A stretch of DNA of 64,000 nucleotides, taken from assembly GCA_017591395.1 (NCBI GenBank), contig WEDG01004982.1:124001-188000 (forward strand), read 5' to 3'. This DNA comes from Schistocephalus solidus. Its lineage: Eukaryota > Platyhelminthes > Cestoda > Diphyllobothriidea > Diphyllobothriidae. Under the pieces are notes generated by a model. It was not told the origin of the DNA, did no database searches, and saw only the letters and a program-made list of their open reading frames with translations. Positions 34,301 through 44,399 of this stretch are shown here, piece after piece. Positions within the stretch are counted from its first letter, which is position 1. Each line of letters begins with the position of its first letter. The translations under genes and the position numbers were made by a program.

Positions 34301-35041
34301 CGGGTTGTTGGTCATCCTCTTAAAAATCAAACACATCTCCAGTGTCTGAAGGATGGCCTCGACCATGTTGCAGCCTGGTCGTCAGATAATGGCCTTCAAC
34401 TGAGCCATGAGAAGTCTGTCCAATGTGTTTTTCACCTGCGACCATCCCCTAGTTCTCAATTCTTAGCCGTCCTTCCCAACGAGGTATCCTCTTTACGGTA
34501 CCTTGGCGTTACTCTGACATCGAATCTTTCATTCTCCCAACATATCGATGCTCTTTTTACAAAAATTCATAAACTTCTATATTATATTCGCCGTTAACGT
34601 TCCTATCACACACCTCAGGCCCTTATCTGGCGATTTATAGAGGCAGGTGTTCTTCCCCTCATCCTTTATTGCTCTCCCGTGATTTTTCCAGTCTTGCTTA
34701 AAAAGGATTTTTGGATTTTAAAACATATTGTCCGAATGCTCTCTTCTGCTGCTGGTGTTTCTTATACTGTTTTAGTGGATTTGATAGCAAAACGGCACTT
34801 TACGGCAGTCAAACAATTCGCTGGGCAAATTCTTGCTGATGAAACCCATCCTCTCCACTCTGAGCTGATTACTGTGACGTCTTCCCGACCGATGCGCCGA
34901 GGCTTTCCCCATATGGCCTGCCGTACAACGGTATACCAGTGCTCCGTTTTGCCATTTCTAGCACGCCACCTTACGTGCGAAGAGACTGAAATAAAAAAAG
35001 CTCAAACTAGAATTGTCTCCCCGCTAGATTACCATTTTTGA
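34301..35041 (+). pseudogene. LINE reverse transcriptase C-terminus, one stop
   Basis: One continuous plus-strand frame of about 247 codons broken by a single TAA at 34595-34597. Motifs fit the RT palm-to-thumb region of a jockey/CR1-type LINE: LDHVAAWSSDNGLQLSHEKS, LRYLGVTLTSNLSFSQHID, FTKIHKLLYYIRR, then LIWRFIEAGVLPLILYCSP, LLKKDFWILKHIVRML, and SRPMRRGF near the C-terminus. The 5' side is truncated just before the catalytic motif. A 3' UTR with AATAAA at 35136-35141 and a CT tract follows. Its near-intact frame makes it one of the younger insertions here. Confidence 0.85.
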
Positions 35042-35135
35042 CTCTTTGATTCTTGCATATTATGTTTACTTATCCAATTATCTTAGTGAATGGAGCCATT
35101 TATATTTTTGCTGAAAATTTTAAATGATACTTCAA

Positions 35136-35184
35136 AATAAAGCGTATTCCTCTCTCTCCCTTTCTCTCTCTCTCTCTCTCTCTT
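35136..35184 (+). repeat. LINE 3' end: AATAAA and CT microsatellite
   Basis: AATAAA at 35136-35141 is followed by TCTCTCTCCC and a (CT)n tract to 35183. The position suggests that it ends the LINE transcript and that the simple repeat is its tail or insertion target. Confidence 0.7.
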
Positions 35185-35403
35185 TTTCCAAATAACAACA
35201 TCTTAATATTAACTAAAATGTGCGGTCGCGTTGGCACGTTAAAGAGGCGGTGCCCGATAGTTCTTCACATGTTTAGTTGACAACCACACCCGATTTTTCG
35301 TTGATGAACGCTCACTGATCGTTACTGGAAATCACTCGTTCCATACTGCCTTGGGGTTCATTCTCGAGCCCCGCTAGCAGCCGCACAGCGGTAAGTAGTA
35401 GTA

Positions 35404-35620
35404 GAGGCAGATTACCAATGCCCACAAAGACGAAGGAAACTGGAATGGTTCTTTCTGGTTCATTTGCCGTCATCACCTAGTCGTACCAAACCCCAGGTGG
35501 TACGCCACGTGTGACTCGAACCAGCGAGCCGGTGACGACTAATGAACCAGAAATGATCATTCCAGTCTTCATTGTCTTTGTCAGCATTGTTGATCCACAC
35601 CAGATTATTGTGAAAGCACT
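35404..35620. repeat. Head-to-head inverted SINE copies
   Basis: 35414-35478 is the reverse complement of the SINE body seen in plus orientation at 35530-35596. Shared words on the body strand are AATGAACCAGAAA and CATTCCAGT, followed by TTTGT and GCATTG. Between them lies a perfect 7-bp stem, CGTACCA / TGGTACG (35482-35488, 35498-35504), so the whole unit can fold back. Confidence 0.65.
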
Positions 35621-35629
35621 ATCAGTTTA

Positions 35630-38340
35630 TTTAACAAACTCAACGGTGAGTGTAGGCAGTATCGACAAAGATGCTCTTAGTCACGGGCTAATGGACAGCA
35701 GTTCGAAATCTCTGGGGTTTGTGGCGGGTTAATTGGATTTTATGAACACAAACAAACGGAAGTAATTTATACTGACAAATATTAGGCTAAACGTGAGAAC
35801 TTGCTGACGAGAAACCCTAAACTTAATTTTTCGTCGACAAAGCACCTACTTGAACTTACTTTATCTCCGAATAACTTATTGGCAACAGACGAACCTGAGC
35901 AATTTTATGGTCAGCCTGTTCTAAGAAGTGAGAGTATGGGCAAAATTTGTAAAGCAAGTGTTTTTGGGCAACAAAGGTCTTAAGAGCTGCGTAAGTTTGA
36001 TTTTAAAGTGTTAATAGATGTTATGACGTGCCTTCTCAAACCTATTTCACTTTATACATCCCGTTTGTGATCGGCTTAATGAACATAAAAGTTAAATTTA
36101 TTAATTCCACTATTATTTTACCGACACCAGTGGCGGTAACCAATGGGCGAACAAAAGAGACTATTTTAACGTTTTTCGTATAGAAGATTCAGTTGGTAGA
36201 CATATATTGCTCCATTTTACAGAAAAAGAAACACATAATGATTTGAGGTAATACAGTGGCATGACACTTAAGTTTAAATATGTGAGACGTTTATATTTCT
36301 AATGATCTGAATTGCAGCTATGCTCATTTTTTGTCGTTGCGTACGTTGACGCTGCGAATACGAACACGCTTGGTAGAAAATGTCCGATATGTCTTGGCTC
36401 TGAACCAACTTAATTTAATTTTCCCAAAGATTTGATAATGCAAACGTAATCTGCAGCAGATGGTTCTCATCGACTATTTTTGGAAATTTACCATTAAAAG
36501 GACAAACGTAAATTCTAAAATAATTTGATTTTTTAGGCATTCCTAAATTTAACACGTGCAAAATGTTTATGAACACAACATATGACTAAAAACGTGTGTT
36601 AATCTAGATTTGCGAAAGTAGGAGAATAGGGAGAAATTGAATATGTCCCGAGGAGCCCTTGACATTTAACAGGCATATCCAATTATCTTGGCTCAGCCAC
36701 AATGAACATGCACCTTCAGTGTTTTACCTTGTCGTTGGCAAGTTTTACACGCACGAGAACAGCATGATCCACATAGGTGTTTCACTCAATCTTTCTGCTG
36801 ACATGTCAGTAGAAGATGGCAGTAGTTATCACTGGCAAGCATAAAAATTCGTTTTATGGTTAATTTTCCTAGGATAGACTGCTCAGATAAATCACAGGAG
36901 GGGCTACTGAGACTTATTCCTGGAAATTAATGTGTTTGATATCAACGCCTTTGCCAAAGATTTCAGTTGACGGTGAATCATCGAGCAAAATAGGGGTGGT
37001 GGTAGCGACAGCTGGTGACGAATCCTGCTAGGAAATAGCATAAGACTACGCCGGTGAGTCTGTGAGCGATGTTAGTATGACAAAGTACTTTACATCGCGT
37101 TAGGCTACGCCAGGCAAGAGACTGAGCGTTCAGCTCACGCCCGAGACTTCGAAAACATGTGCTGACACGCATCAGTCTCCTCATAGCAAATGGCTGTGAG
37201 ATAAATTTTTACCAAATGTCAAGTGCAGTGAACCCAATCTTATAAATCTAAATGTTTGCAGGCAAATGATAATGGTAGCTGCACACAGCCCAGAATTTGG
37301 CAACCTGGGAATTTTCGCAGAACTTAACCTGGGTGTAGTTTTGGCAGGGAGTCTTACGGATCATATCTTGTGCGTTAGCTCCCTAAGCACAATGATGTAA
37401 TATATTCGGGTGGAAAAGGAACAAGTGTCGATCATCATTACTAGCACATATTGTTGTTTCATGTTGCTCTTTAGCTATTGTTATACTTTAAAATTACTAG
37501 GAAGACTCTTTTGTATCAAATGACCCAGTAATGCTCCTTAGAGGTAGTACATAGTGAGTAGCATTTAAAGCTGAGGAGAAAGCCTGAATGCGGGGAACAC
37601 TGAAAAGTCCTAGTAAATTCTTCATTCAGATATATAAAGTAAAGAGTTAATTTACCATAAACGGAAGAAAACGGGAATATCAACAAACATGACTAAATAA
37701 CCAGTCATGTTTTTGGGAGTATAATTTGCATTTGTGGCTGGAAAATTCTCCAAGTAAAGCCAAAATACTACACTGCAGGAATTAATTTCGGATTATGTTC
37801 CACACTATTCAGCATTACAAAGGAACTCAAGGAATGTTCGCCATTTAACAGTTTGCTTGAAACTTCCGAAACCCTTTTACGTGAGTTTTGGTATATACTG
37901 TAAGTTTGACTGCATCTTAAACGTCATTATAAATCCATATCTCGAAAGCACAATTTTTTTACAAATGAAAATTATCATCGGTGTCGCCTTTTGTATTGCA
38001 GACCAGATGTTGGGAGGCGTTAACTGGGTAAATTTCATTTCATTGTTATCAAACTTTTGCCTTTTTAAAATCTTTTGTCAACCAAATTAGCTTAAGAATA
38101 TCCTGTATTTTTGCAGTGGTAACCCTTGATGTTATTTGACCTTCTTCTTCTGGCCATATTGATGGTCAGCATGACTTATTAAATGCTAAAGTTACGAAAA
38201 TTCCCATTAAAAGATTCAAAAGTCGACTTGGCGAGCATACGCGCTGTCCTCAATAAATTTTCTTCAGGCCAGTACAGTTATAGGGAAACTTTGGAACGTA
38301 GTAGAAATTTAAATCGTGACATCAATAATGTTTGTCCGTT
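35630..38340. other. Gene-free stretch
   Basis: AT-rich overall. At about 37040-37140 two diverged direct repeats share CTACGCC(G/A)G and TGAGCG words. No coding region is supported; the frames at 35801-35983, 36659-36844 and 37857-38090 lack domains. Confidence 0.4.
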
Positions 38341-38344
38341 TGTG

Positions 38345-38812
38345 TGGGTTATCTGAGAGGTGTGCATAGGGGAAGGATGATAAAAAACTGCGTGATAGGC
38401 GGCAGTGGGTGCTTGGTAGAACCGTTCTAGAGGAAGGGAGAGGACAGAGATGGCACGGTGGAATGCATGCAGTTAAGCGGCCGTTGACCAAGCTAAGCGC
38501 GGAGCTTGTACGAGGTTCTTTTTTGCGCACAAGACCGGTTTCTTCAACCTTATGGCAGTCGCTTCTGCTGCTGCTACTAGACGTTGACCCAGTGGCTTGG
38601 AGTAGTTTGGTGGGACCTTATAAATTACACGGAAAGTTTCGCTGGGGTCCACAATATGCCCAGTGTCAAAAAGATGTGCAAGGATGGCGCTTTTTATGCT
38701 CTTGACTTCAGCTTTGCTTAGCCATGCTGAAAGGTGTTCTTTTATGCTTCTGGATAGGCACCGACTTGTGCGATAGGTGGCAGTGGGTGTTTGGTAGATG
38801 AGCGTTTTTGAT
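38345..38812 (-). mobile_element. Penelope-like GIY-YIG tail with flanking direct repeats
   Basis: The minus strand reads SRCLSRSIKEHLSAWLSKAE, KSIKSAILAHLFDTGH, FRVIYKVPPNYSKPLGQRL, EATAIRLKKPVL and CAKKNLVQAPRLAW, the C-terminal GIY-YIG region of a third Penelope-like family. A 33-bp sequence, CTACCAA(G/A)CACCCACTGCC then (G/A)CCTATC, occurs at both ends (about 38388-38420 and 38765-38797), about 377 bp apart in direct orientation. The RT part is absent. Confidence 0.7.
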
Positions 38813-38819
38813 ATTTAGG

Positions 38820-41800
38820 TACTTTGATTCTCTTGTTAGTCGTTGAGATACTGCGTGTTAAATATATTTTTACATCCACAATATAATTGTAGACACATTA
38901 ATTTAATTTTTTTATTTTATTTGGACACTCCCCTTCTCCTTAGAGACATTGAATTAATGTGAAAAACACTTTGCATTTTGCATTTGCGTGGTCAGACAAC
39001 TCTCATCCACCCAAGCTAAGATTGCCTGACATTTCAGATTAAGTTGGCGAATGAACCCAAAATGCAACCTTCTGTCACCACGGATAAGCACCTTTTTGGA
39101 TTTACAATTCAAGACCAAGAACAGACGAATTCAGGCAGACCGTATTTTAAATGTGACAAGATGTAAGCCATGAAAATCACAAATCCAAAGAATGATTTTC
39201 GCAGCAAATAACATCCTTTATAAAGGGAAGGCAGCTGTGCAAATTATGGAAACTTTGGTCCGAAACCATGGAAACTATAATCAAAACGCTTTCATTTTTT
39301 CGCTGGTTTTGCGACATTTATATAGATTTTCCAAATAAAGTAAAAACCACATCATGGAAAAGCTCGCGTCTTCTTACCAAATACACCTATTTCGAACACT
39401 GCTGTATGCTGCTGGATAATAAAATCAAGAGACTTTGAGTTGAAGTTTCGCAGAAATCAATGAAATAATCTGGATCCAATCCTTTTAGACCAATTTTTCA
39501 GACTGAATGGTGGGAAATCATCAAAATAACCACGATTGGCAAAGCCTACAGTTAAGGCACTAGGATGAGTTGCATATAGACGGTAAGAAAAGGAAAGTTT
39601 CTGTTATCTGCTCTGAGGTTCGTAGCATGTTTAATTACTCACTGAGACTGCCCAAAAAAGCGGTAAATTTATTTTCTCAGTAAAGAACCTAAAAACAAGT
39701 TCACCCAAAATTCTGACTACCGCCCCAGGTTTTGTGTCCAAGGATAATTGTCCTGCTGGAAAGGGATCGCAAGACTCTTGAAATCATGAACAGCTTCCGC
39801 CAACTCAGATCAGAGTTTTTTCATACAGCCTACTGAACAATTGACAAGAGTACGGACTACCTCTGGGTTCGTTAAAGCCTCTGAATTCGGTGCGAGATCA
39901 TTCAAAGCATGATACTGAGTGAATAGAGGGACTTGCCAAGACAGTTTGTCTTAAAAATGTGAGAAATGAGCCTTGGGTATTGAATCCATTAACCACTAAG
40001 AAGCTCTCGGTTGCTGGCCCCTCCGATTCCATCTTAAGCATTTGACAGCGCCGTCAGTGCGGGCCATCACCTCTCTAATTTGCTCGTCAACTCAGGTGGA
40101 TCTACCGTGCGTTGTGACAGATTGAGGGGAATTCATCCGAAGCGTCAGCCTTCATTAACCTAGTCGCTACTAACGATCTAATGAAGCCGTGGTACACATG
40201 GTTGGCGTGCCAAGTTGCAGTACGAAGGCACTGTTGACTAACTTCGAGGATCGGAGTGATCCAGGGGGTTGGTTGCATCACTCGTGGTGAATGCCCTAAC
40301 TGCCAGAAAAGTAAGCGCGTTGTTTAATCGGGCTTCTGTTCGCTAAGAATAGACAGTAATTTTCTAAAGTGAATGGCCCTTTTCCATTAGACGGGAAAAA
40401 AGGTTGATACAATAGCGATTGTTGTATATCATACAGATAAGTTTGTAAGTCGTGAGTTGTAGCCCTGATAAACGTGAAGAACTCTTTTAGACACTGACGC
40501 ACACATCTGAAATACTGACCCGTCCGATATCTGGAGGGTTGTTCTTAATTTACTTCAGAGATATCAATACAAACATCATGCACCCAGCATGTTAGGTGAA
40601 ATAATTTTGATAGATCTGCTTATTTAACAAAAACATGTTTATGCAAAAAAGAACAAGACGATTATAGACGTGGTAGAAGATGACCCAATCAGACAGGCAG
40701 TTTGTTGCGAGAACTACTGAAAGGAATTTCAGTTTTTAAGTTCAACCAAACAGGAATACTTCCCGCAGTGGCTCAGAGTCAATGTGAAAACATTTTATTG
40801 ACCAAAATGGTTGAATTCATGTGTTCTGACTATTTAAAATCATTATTATTAATTTCAAAAATGCACCATGGCAAAATGCATGACAGTGCAAATATTGAAG
40901 CAATTCCCCTGCTATGCTATTTTGGTTCCCCTTGCATTAATATCTAAAATAAACATTTTTCAGCACTACATCATTCATCTGACTCCGATCGAAACTCCGC
41001 TTAAGCTTTTGATTTCACTTTTTATCCATAAATTTGTATTTTAAAAGTACTGTTTAACTCATGCATCCATTCCGAGTGTATAACGGAATATGCGCGATCC
41101 AACTTTATCTTGCAGCCTCTGCCTTAAGCAAATCAAGGCAGCTTTATGACGGTGGACCAGCATAAACTGAAACCTGCTGCCGAGTTAAACAAAAGAGACT
41201 GTACTGAAACTATAGTTGAGTCCCGCTTGCAGATCAGGTAGACTGGATTCCTTGACCATGGGTTGAAGTCATCAAACATCAGAGCATAATCCCTGCAATT
41301 TCGCCAGGGGCTCCTGTAGAAGTTGACTTGCTGAAAAGAAAAATACGTCATGCACAGGTATTTTTTTGTCCTCCGTAGCCTTATGTATTAAAAACATCTG
41401 TTAAATCGGAATTTTTGGTTAAATTATATGTTTCTCCTTAGCCAAGCATCAGCAGGAACGGAAAATTCCGCCGAAGGCGTCCAATATAGGACGTCGCTCT
41501 ACTTACTAATATTGTTGATCATTCTGATCAAATGATTTCATCCATCTTGTTTCGAAATAGACGGGCAAGGTAATATAACGGCTTCGTTTGGCTTTACGCT
41601 GCTATCCCAGTAATATGGCTAGAGGTACCTGCTAAGAAGATTCAATAAATAGGCCGAGCCAATAATGCAGATGAGCACTTCTTAAAGTTACATCTTTAGC
41701 CATTGAAAAATTTAACGAAAAACGTATGAGGTGTCCATCTTTTCGAAAAATTAATAAAAGCACAGTCAAATTTATTTCAGAAATAGGAAATCTACAAGAC

Positions 41801-42458
41801 GATAGTGGCGTTAATCCGCTTCCCAAAAACCGTAAATTGTTTTAAAAAGTGAAGCCATTCGAATTATTTTTGCCAATTGCAACATGCTCTTGTACAAAGT
41901 TAAATCTGAGAAACGTTCACAAAACGATGCTGGAAATACTTTTTTTAATTCAAGCACCCAAGTGTGTGAGCTTAATGTTCGACTGCACACCCTCAATTTT
42001 GAAAAGTTTTTTTTCCAGAACTGGTCAGCGCTCGATTTAAAAAGTAGCTGAGGTACATGAAACTACTGACGACTTTCACTATCGTAGGTCCTACAAGCGC
42101 AAGTGGCAAACCGCGTTCGTGTTAGGCCGTTGTGGAATGTAAAACTGGCAGGCCTACCAAACCACAACATGTGCACTGGTAAAATGTGTGATTGTCAACC
42201 CGGAACCTAAACGGGCCGCATACCTCCGTATAATAGAATAATACTGGGCTGGGGGGCTTAAAGCAACAATCTTGACAGCCCACGCGTCATGCAGCCATAA
42301 CTTGATTAGTCACCTAATTCTTAACTCCAGCAGTGGGCATTAGCAGACAAGTTAGAGACAGACTCACTCGCCCCTCATTGATCCACAATGTATTCATCAG
42401 CACGCACTCAAACACGCACTGACGCTAACTAGATGAGTGCGCTAGCAAAGTCATAGAA
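38820..42458. other. Gene-free stretch
   Basis: Non-coding as far as I can see. 39720-40300 is GC-richer and may be an old transposon fragment, but no protein motif is readable. Short frames at 40702-40947, 41133-41351 and 41811-41996 are unsupported. Confidence 0.4.
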
Positions 42459-42533
42459 TAACAGAGCGATCCCATTCCCTTACAAGTGGTTCTCGCTGGC
42501 GGTGATTGTAGTAGCAGTAGTAACAACAGCTAC

Positions 42534-44108
42534 ATGGCAGGGACTCGAGGCCCACAACGAGTACGACAGCAAACAGTCTCTTACCAGTGTGGATCAGAAG
42601 ACAGTTCCAATTGTGTTTGTTTGGACAGGAAGTTCATTGCCACACAAGAGCTCTTTCCAGTGGAAGAAGTTGAGCGTCTCGCTAACTCTGTGCTTGCCGC
42701 CAGTAACGAAACAACTGCTCTGAATGTGGTCATCTATCCCAATAAACTGACATTCCAGGTTAGTAATCAAGGTACCCAGTTCCCAGAAATTTTCTACGAG
42801 GACATAATTCAATTTGAGGCGGTGCCTAACATAATGGATACCTACTTCTTACTCTCTGGCCGGAAGAGCAGTGTAGGAATGTACTTGTTCCTTTGGTTCA
42901 GTGACCCCAGTATCGCAACAAAGATAAGGAATCTAATCTCGACAGTGAATCCGAATGTCCGTCTCATGAGCGGCCCCACCTGGCGAGGCGCCGTAGACAG
43001 TACTCCATTGAAAATTGGTATGACGACAGGATCACAAAGACGGTTTTCGTCACCAGTAACAGTGTCAACAACGCAGGTTTCCCATCGAGAGGCATCAGGT
43101 GGTCAAAAAAAGAAGGATAAGATTCCACAGCAGAGTATGCTCGTAGAGTGGACAGGCAGACCACGAAATCGGAGCCAAAATGGTCAACGGATGAAGCAGC
43201 AGAACTACGAGCAAAACGCACGCTCCGCTCCATATAATGAAATGCCCAAACAGAAGGGATCATCATGGCGTCGCAGCAGAGGTCGGAGAAGCACTAGCAT
43301 CAGCGACAGCAGCGGCAGTAGCAGAAGCATAAGCCCTAATGGTTTCAATCAGGGCTCTATCTTCTATCTCATTAAGAAACGACCTAGGAAACGCTCGGGA
43401 CTCTCACAATCGCCTTACAGGCACCGGAGTCCCTCCAAGAATCGTCGACGCCCAGTTGTGTCGCCCCTACTACAAGTACCGATGTGGGAGCAACGAGATC
43501 CCACTTCTGAAGGCCCGCCAACATTTAACCACCCAAGACAACACAGGGCCAGCAATCACATTCACCAGCACCACCATTATCCTACTCCGGTTAATACTTT
43601 ATATACTGACAGTTTCCAAAATGAGCGCCAACCCAAAGTGAAATTCAACCTCTTTCCAAACAGACCCATTCACTACACCCCTCCTGAGTCTTCCACTGAA
43701 TGGCCGGATGACGAATCTGCCTACGCAGAATCTGAAGAATGCTACGACGATGAGGATGTGAACCTTGTCAGCGCACCGCGCATCATGGGTAGAGTTCGCG
43801 TGGGCCAGCTGTCCTCTGAGCCACTGTCATCGCACATCCATCGACCACCAACACCACCGCCACCACCTCCACCACCACAAGCAGCAGCGTTCGCGAAATC
43901 AGCTAGGATGAGATACGACAACTTGCCTTCTGACAACGTTTACTTGTTTGCGCGGCACCTGAGGGACGACGAGTCAGTTCGTTCCGATGACAGTCGGTCC
44001 TATGATTCCCTCTACTCTGAGGATGCTAGTAGCACACCGTATCCTACACACGGTGCGGCATGCATAAATGACCTGAGCCATCGACTGCAGCAGAATCGTC
44101 TATATTAG
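42534..44108 (+). CDS. Gene B: PTB-like domain protein with RS- and proline-rich tail
   Basis: An ATG at 42534 opens 524 codons; an in-frame TAA at 42459 lies upstream, and the frame between them has no other ATG. Residues about 32-138 look like a full PTB/PID-type fold: KFIATQELF strand, EEVERLANSVLA helix, LNVVIYPNKLTFQV strands, FYEDIIQFEAVPNIMDTYFL strands, GMYLFLWFSD strand, PSIATKIRNLI helix. Next come a Lys/Gln-rich region, an Arg/Ser-rich stretch (about 242-306), His-rich HIHQHHHYP, an acidic patch (EWPDDESAYAESEE), a proline run (437-448) before AAA, and an acidic, Ser/Tyr-rich C-terminus. PTB domains bind NPxY-type tails or lipids; an adaptor role is inference. The coding part has no intron. 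AATAAA lies 282 bases after the stop. Its PTB C-terminal half aligns with gene A. I do not recognise a named orthologue. Confidence 0.8.
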   Translation: MAGTRGPQRVRQQTVSYQCGSEDSSNCVCLDRKFIATQELFPVEEVERLANSVLAASNETTALNVVIYPNKLTFQVSNQGTQFPEIFYEDIIQFEAVPNIMDTYFLLSGRKSSVGMYLFLWFSDPSIATKIRNLISTVNPNVRLMSGPTWRGAVDSTPLKIGMTTGSQRRFSSPVTVSTTQVSHREASGGQKKKDKIPQQSMLVEWTGRPRNRSQNGQRMKQQNYEQNARSAPYNEMPKQKGSSWRRSRGRRSTSISDSSGSSRSISPNGFNQGSIFYLIKKRPRKRSGLSQSPYRHRSPSKNRRRPVVSPLLQVPMWEQRDPTSEGPPTFNHPRQHRASNHIHQHHHYPTPVNTLYTDSFQNERQPKVKFNLFPNRPIHYTPPESSTEWPDDESAYAESEECYDDEDVNLVSAPRIMGRVRVGQLSSEPLSSHIHRPPTPPPPPPPPQAAAFAKSARMRYDNLPSDNVYLFARHLRDDESVRSDDSRSYDSLYSEDASSTPYPTHGAACINDLSHRLQQNRLY

Positions 44109-44389
44109 GAGTAAGAGACAAGGGAGGAATAACCGGTGGAACTCAGGTCGCCTTGTATCAGTGAGTATGAAGAAAAGAAGCAGGAGATGTGTAGGTTTTC
44201 GCAAATTATTCATGCCGAACGCCGCCTGCAGGACTGTGAAAATTTCCAACTTTGCTTTTCGTACTGTTTTGATTTTTAATTCTGCAATATGACTGCAGGG
44301 ACGCGCTGTCAGAAAAACTGAAGTGCAGGCATATATTTATGAAAAATCTGTTTGAGTATTAATACCGATTGCTTGTCTGAAGTGTGGAA

Positions 44390-44395
44390 AATAAA
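44390..44395 (+). terminator. Polyadenylation signal of gene B
   Basis: AATAAA, followed within 20 bases by CTGCAGTGTTAAACC, gives gene B a 3' UTR of about 300 bases. Confidence 0.5.
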
Positions 44396-44399
44396 CTGC

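Noticed and set aside
42594..43936. Minus- and plus-strand frames of 64-100 codons overlapping gene B
   Set aside because: Antisense or out-of-frame shadows of the long gene B frame; the glycine run is the antisense of its proline run.
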